From positions 1 through 11,969 of the forward strand of contig MU864142.1 in NCBI GenBank assembly GCA_033296885.1: 11,969 bases of DNA, written 5' to 3'. This document shows positions 7,622-11,969 of this stretch, one piece after another. The stretch's first letter is position 1. Every line of letters starts with the position of its first letter. This DNA comes from Triangularia verruculosa. Its lineage: Eukaryota; Ascomycota; Sordariomycetes; Sordariales; Podosporaceae. Below the pieces are notes generated by a model. That model saw only the letters and a list, made by a program, of their open reading frames with translations. It had not been told where the DNA came from and searched no databases. Both the position numbers and the translations under genes were made by a program.

Positions 7622-7862
7622 TTGGTCTGTAATACGATGCTCCCCCCTCAACGTCTTTCGTCCTGGAAAACTTGTGACGATCCCCTGTCTAGAACCTCTG
7701 AAAGGGATACCGGTTGAAGGCAAACTTCTAGATAATGGATCGGTGCAGCTAAACAGTGCATAATAAGATGTCTTAATGTAAATACAAGGTCCCGTGAATA
7801 TAACTGTGATTGTATACTGCGGAACTATCTACAAGCTATCTAGTTCCTCCGTATATATATAC
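7429..7862. repeat. Imperfect inverted repeat formed by two head-on LTR ends
   Basis: The distal ~190 bp of E1's right LTR (about 7429-7621) and the start of the inverted E2 LTR (7673-7862) are reverse complements of each other with scattered mismatches and small indels, separated by 51 bp. Short open frames crossing this zone are by-products of the palindromic LTRs. Confidence 0.85.
7622..7672 (-). mobile_element. Scrap of a third, minus-strand copy (PPT/LTR junction)
   Basis: Read on the minus strand this 51-bp stretch contains GAGGGGGGAG then CATCG then TATTACA, the same order as E1's polypurine tract, CATCG spacer and LTR start (AGGAGGGG, CATCG, TATTACA). It sits between E2's LTR end and E1's right end. 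The simplest reading is a nested insertion: E1 entered a third element's LTR 13 bp from its start, and E2 lies ~38 bp inside that element's internal region. The match is short, so this is tentative. Confidence 0.45.
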
Positions 7863-8112
7863 CTTAGGACCCCGAAGTGCTTACCCTGTTATGGCCTCGA
7901 TTACTCCTAGTACATTGCATCCTGTAGAGTGCTCGTTGTGCTATGCCTTCGATTACCCCGAGCATCTTGCATCCTGTAGAGGGCTCGTGTGCCTTAGTGC
8001 CGTAGTACTTCTGGCCAGCTTTGATTAGCTGCCTCCTGATTTCCCTAATGATTGGCTAGGGACGTCCTGCGCCCCACATACTATACGACCTATCGTTGGG
8101 TTAATTGTGACA
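7673..8112 (-). repeat. E2 3' LTR (inverted)
   Basis: 440 bp on the minus strand, beginning TGTCACAATT (at 8112) and ending ATCGTCACA (at 7673), with TG...CA ends. The outer ~190 bp and the first ~70 bp match E1's LTR; the centre does not, and holds a 52-bp tandem duplication. It is little RIP-mutated. It directly follows E2's polypurine tract, so it is the 3' LTR. Confidence 0.88.
7888..7991 (-). repeat. 52-bp tandem duplication inside the E2 LTR
   Basis: Two adjacent copies (7888-7939 and 7940-7991) share TTGCATCCTGTAGAG and GATTAC blocks at a 52-bp offset, with a few substitutions. E1's LTRs lack it, and it accounts for most of the 49-bp length difference between the LTR types. It lies upstream of the shared TATA-like block on the element strand, where enhancer duplications often arise. 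Confidence 0.75.
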
Positions 8113-8117
8113 TGATG

Positions 8118-8128
8118 CCCCTCCTCCT
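8118..8128 (-). promoter_or_regulatory. E2 polypurine tract
   Basis: Minus-strand AGGAGGAGGGG, separated from the LTR start (8112) by CATCA. It is the plus-strand DNA primer. Its conservation with E1 explains the shared short open frame that crosses this junction. Confidence 0.8.
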
Positions 8129-8317
8129 AGGTCGACGCCCCGGCGACTATATTTCTGAAATAGTTACCGATCCCCATTTTCCTCTAGTATTTCCTACAGT
8201 AGGTTCCTCTTCCCTTTTTCTCTCGCCGCTATATCTAACCGTGTGAAGAAATAAACTCGTACGAGTACCGATCGCCGTCGTAACCAAGTACGCTTTCTTG
8301 AATAGTTCGGCCTTATA
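8129..8317. other. E2 spacer upstream of antisense ORF
   Basis: Pyrimidine-rich on the plus strand. It partly aligns with E1's equivalent spacer on its minus strand (CCGCTATATCT here, CCACTATATCT there). It could hold the promoter or a longer N-terminus of the antisense gene; the Zn-motif frame upstream of 8318 has stops at about 8255 and 8303. No promoter motif is recognisable. Confidence 0.4.
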
Positions 8318-8823
8318 ATGCCTGAGTGCTCTTATTGTAAAGAGAATAGCCTCTAGTGTATGGCTTCCTTTCGATACGACCGATGCTTCCCGTGTGTTAA
8401 TTTAAGTCGCTCCTACTATGATGTCTATAGCGTAGATCGTAAGTCCTTTCTTAGGCTATCCTACTTTCTCTTGCTAATCCTGTAGTCCGTCCTTTTATTA
8501 AGGAGAAAGAGCGTCTGGACGCCGAAAAGCAGGTTACCTTAAGTAAGTTTTTTTATTTCGAGGTATAATCGCGTGCTTTCGAGGCTCGAGCCCTTATTGC
8601 TTTCCGCCGCGAATCCCGACTCTTCGAGGAGGAGGAGAGAGAGTTTTCTGCGCGGCCTGCTACCCCGTATGGCCCGCCGGTAGCGGATACCTCCGCTGCC
8701 TCCTCTTCTACTATTGCTCCTTTCTCCGACTTCTTTTTCTTGGACCCTTCTTTAGGCTTCGACTGGCCTTCTGACTTCCTACTGGATACTGGTTTTGGTG
8801 GTCCTTCTTTCCTTGCCGGTTAG
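8318..8823 (+). pseudogene. E2 antisense gene: Zn2Cys6-like cluster, coiled coil, acidic tail; broken
   Basis: Plus strand, so antisense to E2's own gag-pol. ATG at 8318 is followed at once by CX2CX6CX8CX2CX6Y: Cys at 8327, 8336, 8357, 8384, 8393, and TAC (Tyr, one G to A from Cys) at 8414. That is the spacing of a fungal Zn(II)2Cys6 cluster with the sixth ligand mutated. The frame shifts once, net, between about 8440 and 8485. In the new frame a charged helix (IKEKERLDAEKQ..., then RESRLFEEEERE, ~8490-8645) looks like a coiled coil. The tail (~8650-8820) is Ala/Ser/Pro-rich, then acidic and aromatic (SDFFFLDPSLGFDW), like an activation domain. Stops: TAG 8354, TAA 8566, TAG 8821; each may be a former Gln, so the true end could be further right. 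Zn cluster plus coiled coil plus acidic tail suggests a transcription-factor-like protein; that role is inference. Confidence 0.6.
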
Positions 8824-8907
8824 GGCGCCGCTGGTGGTACGCCTTTAACTTTTTAGGGTAGTTAAGGTGCGTGATATTAGTTATAGGTAGGTCCCTGGGT
8901 GTTTATT

Positions 8908-8977
8908 AACTTTATAGTGTAGTATATAGTACGTCGACTATTACATCGGAGGTGCGGGTTCGATTCTTGTTGAGGCT
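8908..8977 (+). pseudogene. tRNA-like sequence, E2 copy 1
   Basis: 70 nt. Acceptor stem AACTTTA/TGAGGCT pairs at six of seven positions counting G-U; D-arm GTGT/GTAC; T-arm GCGGG-TTCGATT-CTTGT pairs throughout with wobbles. The B box at 8957-8967 (GGTTCGATTCT) matches the Pol III consensus except the last base. An A-box-like TAGTGTAGTA lies at the D-arm. The anticodon arm is only a 4-bp stem (TCGA/TCGG) with an 8-nt loop, so no amino acid is assigned. It could be a tRNA-derived SINE head or captured tRNA. Confidence 0.7.
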
Positions 8978-9025
8978 TTCTGTGTTTAGATTTATAGGTA
9001 CTACCCGTAATCTAGGTATGGTTTC

Positions 9026-9044
9026 TTTTTTTTTTTTTTTTTTT
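9026..9044 (+). terminator. T19 run, possible Pol III terminator
   Basis: Nineteen T residues begin 49 nt after the tRNA-like body. T4 or longer on the coding strand terminates RNA polymerase III. Copy 2 has T4 at 9220-9223 (50 nt after its body) and E1 has T5 (47 nt after). A poly-A tail, as in a canonical SINE, would be the opposite base on this strand. Confidence 0.45.
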
Positions 9045-9057
9045 ATTGTGGTAATTG

Positions 9058-9223
9058 AGGTACGTGGCGCTAGTTATAGGCAAGTCCTTAGGTATTTGTT
9101 AACTTTGTAGTGTAGTATGTAGTATGCTAACTATTATATCGGAGGCGCGGGTTCGATTTTCGTCGAGGTTCTTTTATATTTAGGTTTATGGGTATTGTCT
9201 GTGACCTAGGTATAATATCTTTT
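9058..9223 (+). repeat. tRNA-like unit, E2 copy 2
   Basis: Second tandem unit, 193 bp downstream of the first, with the same leader, body and trailer and a shorter T-run (9220-9223). It abuts the chromodomain end of E2 pol, which is on the other strand. Differences from copy 1 are mostly transitions. Confidence 0.85.
9101..9170 (+). pseudogene. tRNA-like sequence, E2 copy 2
   Basis: 70 nt. Acceptor stem AACTTTG/CGAGGTT pairs at all seven positions (two G-U); D-arm GTGT/GTAT pairs with wobbles; T-arm GCGGG-TTCGATT-TTCGT pairs fully with wobbles. The B box at 9150-9160 reads GGTTCGATTTT. The anticodon arm is poor (one mismatch in a 4-bp stem). This is the best-preserved acceptor stem of the three copies. 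Confidence 0.7.
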
Positions 9224-9234
9224 ACCTGGATTAA

Positions 9235-9405
9235 CTTTGGTCGGTCTAGGTACTACTGGTGGAATTCTTTTAGTTTATTAGGGTAATTTAGATTTGTCGA
9301 TAGTTCTTACGAGTTATTTATAGCCGGGTAATTTAATTAACTGATTAAATACTTTACTTAACTTTTGTTGATCCGTGAATCCAGTACTTTTTCTATATCG
9401 TACTC
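9235..9405 (-). other. E2 chromodomain
   Basis: E-Y-D-I-E-K-V-L-D-S at 9405 leftward, then K-Y-L-I-S, L-N-Y-P, a C-terminal helix K-E-F-H-Q and D-R-P-K. It is better preserved than in E1 at the first strand; the cage Trp codons are again stops. It confirms chromovirus identity independently. Confidence 0.85.
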
Positions 9406-11880
9406 TTCTTCTTCGTCCTCTACTACCTTCTAGGTATTAGCCTTACTTGTTAGTAGTGCGGGTTCTAGAAGTGAGATATAAAAAGTGTATAACTGTAGAT
9501 ATATTGTACTAGGTAGCTCTAGTTCGAATGCCGTCTCCGATATCTTCCTCTTGACTTTGAATAGGCTTATTCTCCTGTAGTCTAGCTTTTTACTAGGTCT
9601 TTTGGTGCGTAAATTGCGTATGGAAAGGAATACTATGTCCCCCCCTTTAAGGCGAGGTCCCTCGAGCCTTTTAGAGTTATAGTATTTCCGTATCCTTTCC
9701 TTTATAAACTCCAGTTCTTCTTTGAGTTTGTCGTGGAGTATATGTAGCTTGCTTACCTTAACCGCAGCCCTAGGTACCTCTATATCAGGTCCCTGGCGTA
9801 GGTCTACCTTATATCTGTAGTTTGCGAAGAAGGGTGTGACTTTCGTTGTTTTTATTGGCGATGTATTGTATATTAACTGTGCTGTAGGTAATAGTTTAAC
9901 CTAGTTGTCTTACTCGAAATTAATGTAATTCCGTAGGTATTGTTCTATGATCTGGTTAAGCCGTTCCGTCTGACGGTCCGTCTGAGGGTGGTAGGCCGAA
10001 AATGCTTTACTCTTTACTCTTAATTTTGTTATTAACGCTCTTTAAAACTTCGATACGAACTTAGTATCGCGGTCCGTAATAAACTCCTTTAGCTATGTGT
10101 ATATTGATGTGATATACTATAGTACTATATCCGTTAATTGCTTTGCCGACTAGGTCTCTTTATAAGGTAAGAAATATACCTATTTAGTAAGCTTATCGAT
10201 TACCGTTAATATACTGTTGTACTTGACGCTAGTTACTGTATCTTTGGATTTTAGTAATTTAGTAATAAAGTCTATCGTAATTGAACTTTATAGCCGTTCG
10301 GCTATTAATAGTAGTTTTAGAAATTTATAAGGTTTGTGCCTTATAACCCTAGTTTTTTCGTATATGTGGTATGACTGGATGGCTTCCTTGACGTTGTCCT
10401 TGATCCTTAGCTAGTTAAAGTGCTATTTGATCTTTTCTATAGTTTTGGTAATACCTATATGTCCTCCGAGCTTCGACCCGTGGATTTCCATTACCAGTGC
10501 CTTCTTAGAACCTAGCTCTACGTAGGCCCGGTTCTTATACTATAGTCGTCCCTGACTATCCTTCTAGATGCCTTGCGGCTCTAGCTCTTTCTACTAGTAT
10601 TACTTTATAATATTGTTACTTAACTTTCCTTAGTACTTGCTGGAAGTAGCTTGCTTCCGATATACTACATAATACTCTATCTACGGCTAAAGTAGATATT
10701 TAAGGGTGCCCTCCGGCGTCTCCTTAAGTAATGGTAGTGACTCCCTGGGTACATCCTTGTGGTAGTCGGCTCGCCGGCTAAGTGCGTCTGCTTTAGCGTT
10801 CTCCGAACTTTTTTTATAATTAATTTAGAAATTAAATTCTAAGAGAAACTCTGATTATCGGGTTTACTATACATTAAGGACCTTCGTAGTAGTGAAGTAC
10901 CGTAGGTTCTTGTGATCCGTATAGACCTGTATTTCGTAGTTGGTACTACTGAGGTATAGTTTCCACTCTTCGAACGCTTCGATAATGGCGAGTAGCTCCT
11001 TATTGTAGATTAGGTAGTTCTGACGAGTCCCTTTTAGTTTCTTCGAAAAGAAGGCTATTAGGTATAGCTTCCTATCGTCGTTTCGTTAGCCTAATTATCC
11101 TCCGATCGTATAATCTAATATATTAACTTCGATTTCGAACGGTCGATTAGGGTTTAGTAATTTGAGTACCGGGTCCTTTAAAATAGCTTCTTTTAGCTCC
11201 TGAAAGGCCTACTCTTTTTCCTACCCTTACCGGAACTCTACGTCCTTCTTAGTTAAATAGTTAAGTAACTACGTAAAGCTTACGTACTTACAGATAAATA
11301 TCCGATAGAAATTAATAAACCCTAAGAATTCCCTAATGTATATCTATAACTGCAGCGTAGGCTAATCCTTAACGGCCGCGATCTTCCTAAGCTCTATACG
11401 AACCTCTCCTAGCGATATTAAATATTCTAGATATACCGTTTTCTGTATATAGAATTCGCTCTTTTCTTTATTTATTAAGAGTCCGGTTCCGTATAGCGCG
11501 TTAAGTATCTCTCGTACGTAGTACTTGTGCTCCTCTAAAGTGCGTAAGTAGATAAGAACGTCGTCGAGATAATATACTGCTATCTTATCGAGGTACTTCC
11601 GGATAGTATGGTCGACGAGAGATTGGAATGTCGCAGGCGTATTAGTAAGCCTAAATAGTATTACAAAGTATTCGAAATAACTATAGGGAATACGAAACGC
11701 TATTTTCTATTTATCTCCTTCCTTAATCCGTATATAAGTGTACCCGACCGGTATATCTAAGCGTATAAACTATTACGCCTTAACTAATTAATTCCGTAAC
11801 CTAGCTATTAATAATAGTGGGTAACTATTTTTCACCGTCTCGTTATTTAGCTAGCGGTAATCTATATATAGTCGTTGTTA
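9235..11880 (-). pseudogene. pol: E2 pol: RT-RNaseH-IN-chromodomain, partial and broken
   Basis: One continuous register on the minus strand from RT to the D-R-P-K end of the chromodomain (9246-9235). RT: D-Y-R near 11855, Y-L-D-D box with both Asp codons intact at 11565-11560. RNase H: the first Asp (as at E1 4416) is Asn (AAT, 11124-11122); T-D-H-K-N-L and A-D-A-L-S-R (Asp 10788-10786) are intact. Integrase: GGH His kept, CX2C pair now Y-H-I-Y; catalytic Asp 10272-10270, Asp 10074-10072, Glu 9966-9964 intact with 35 residues between the last two; H-P-Q-T-D keeps its Gln. GPY/F and chromodomain (9405-9235) follow. Stops are TAG/TAA at Gln/Trp sites, fewer than in E1. The N-terminal RT part is missing or diverged beyond ~11880. 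Confidence 0.93.
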
Positions 11881-11969
11881 ACGTGTGGCACATAATAGGT
11901 GCCGGGTAAGACCCAGGTGTTGAGGTGCCAGGTCTAGTGTAACCCAAGACCTACCAAAGGGCTCGGCTC
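11881..11969. other. Unassigned, non-RIP sequence at the right edge
   Basis: Minus-strand alignment to E1's RT ends near 11880, just before the D-Y-R block. The remaining 89 bp are richer in GC and contain many CpA and TpG (GTGTGGCACA, CCAGGTGTTG), unlike the rest of E2. No RT N-terminal motif is readable in any frame, and no gene is recognised. It may be a breakpoint with other DNA or a diverged segment. Confidence 0.5.

Larger units (their letters stand above)
8865..9044 (+). repeat. tRNA-like unit, E2 copy 1, ending in T19
   Basis: First of two tandem units with a 193-bp period: ~43-bp leader, tRNA-like body 8908-8977, ~48-nt trailer, then 19 consecutive T at 9026-9044. It aligns along its length with copy 2 and with the E1 unit. 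It lies downstream of, and on the same strand as, the antisense gene. Confidence 0.85.
7673..11880 (-). mobile_element. E2: partial, inverted chromovirus related to E1
   Basis: Reading leftward: RT from about 11880, RNase H, integrase, GPY/F, chromodomain (to 9235), tandem tRNA-like units, antisense ORF, polypurine tract and 3' LTR. Domain order and spacing match E1 (integrase Asp-Asp 66 codons apart and Asp-Glu 36 in both). It is less RIP-mutated: RT Y-L-D-D and several Gln codons survive. LTR centre and antisense ORF differ clearly from E1, so it is a sister subfamily rather than a recent duplicate. Gag, protease and 5' LTR are absent from the window; similarity to E1 stops near 11880. Confidence 0.92.

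Noticed and set aside
7560..7763. Open frame of 67 codons
   Set aside because: It spans the end of E1's right LTR, the 51-bp scrap and the start of the inverted E2 LTR. It is open only because of the palindromic LTR ends, with no domain and no conservation as protein.
7810..8028. Open frame of 72 codons
   Set aside because: It lies entirely within the E2 LTR over the 52-bp tandem duplication, a non-coding repeat.
8052..8246. Open frame of 64 codons
   Set aside because: It crosses the LTR end and polypurine tract. Similarity to E1 at its MPLLLGRRP-like segment is explained by conservation of the polypurine tract; further right the E1 frame is closed. It is also out of frame with the Zn-motif gene.
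9026..9044. Poly-A tail of a retroposed mRNA or SINE on the minus strand
   Set aside because: Homology to the other two units shows the tRNA-like body is on the plus strand, where this is a T-run. The other copies have only T4-T5 here, so it is an expanded T-run rather than a tail.
8908..9170. Functional tRNA genes with an assignable anticodon
   Set aside because: The bodies are 70 nt with defective anticodon arms, and the three copies disagree in the loop (CTATTAC, CTATTAT, CTACTAT), so calling an amino acid would be guesswork.
1..11969. CRISPR array, bacterial operon or rRNA genes
   Set aside because: There are no regular short repeats with spacers and no rRNA-like blocks; the content is eukaryotic LTR retrotransposon throughout.

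Overview
The window is non-genic, RIP-mutated transposon DNA from the nuclear genome of a filamentous ascomycete (Pezizomycotina). It holds two degenerate Ty3/gypsy retrotransposons of one chromovirus family (RT, RNase H, integrase and a C-terminal chromodomain), facing each other tail to tail. RIP (repeat-induced point mutation, C to T mainly at CpA) is inferred because whole stretches lack CpA and TpG, CpG survives, stops sit almost only where Gln (CAR) or Trp (TGG) is expected and are nearly always TAA/TAG, and zinc-ligand Cys/His codons have become Tyr codons. No intact protein-coding gene is present.

Layout. 1-54: short flank with an (ATA)n microsatellite. 55-7621 (+): element E1, full length, with two 391-bp LTRs (55-445, 7231-7621), a long gag (505-~2860), and pol in the -1 frame (~2823-6302) with protease, RT, RNase H, integrase, GPY/F module and chromodomain in one uninterrupted register. 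7622-7672: a 51-bp scrap resembling the polypurine tract/LTR junction of a third, minus-strand copy. 7673-11880 (-): element E2, a diverged and less mutated relative; its 440-bp 3' LTR is 7673-8112 and its pol runs leftward from about 11880 to 9235. Its gag, protease and 5' LTR are not in the window. 11881-11969: sequence no longer alignable to E1 and no longer RIP-like.

Both elements carry the same unexpected cargo between chromodomain and 3' LTR, on the strand opposite gag-pol: (i) an antisense reading frame for a coiled-coil protein, in E2 with a recognisable but damaged Zn(II)2Cys6-like cysteine pattern at its start and an acidic/aromatic tail; and (ii) a 70-nt tRNA-like module with a Pol III B box, followed 47-50 nt later by a T-run that could terminate Pol III. 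E1 has one tRNA-like module, E2 two in tandem with a 193-bp period. Shared position, strand and length indicate that the cargo belongs to the family rather than being a chance insertion. This is the most novel part of the window.

How it worked, inferred: gag-pol would have driven the retrotransposition cycle, with the chromodomain targeting integration to heterochromatin. RIP then killed the copies: E1 has lost the RT catalytic Asp pair and an RNase H Asp, and E2 another RNase H Asp, while both keep the integrase D,D(35)E codons. The RIP differences between the two E1 LTRs fall off toward the outer element ends in mirror-image fashion, which shows that mutation followed insertion.
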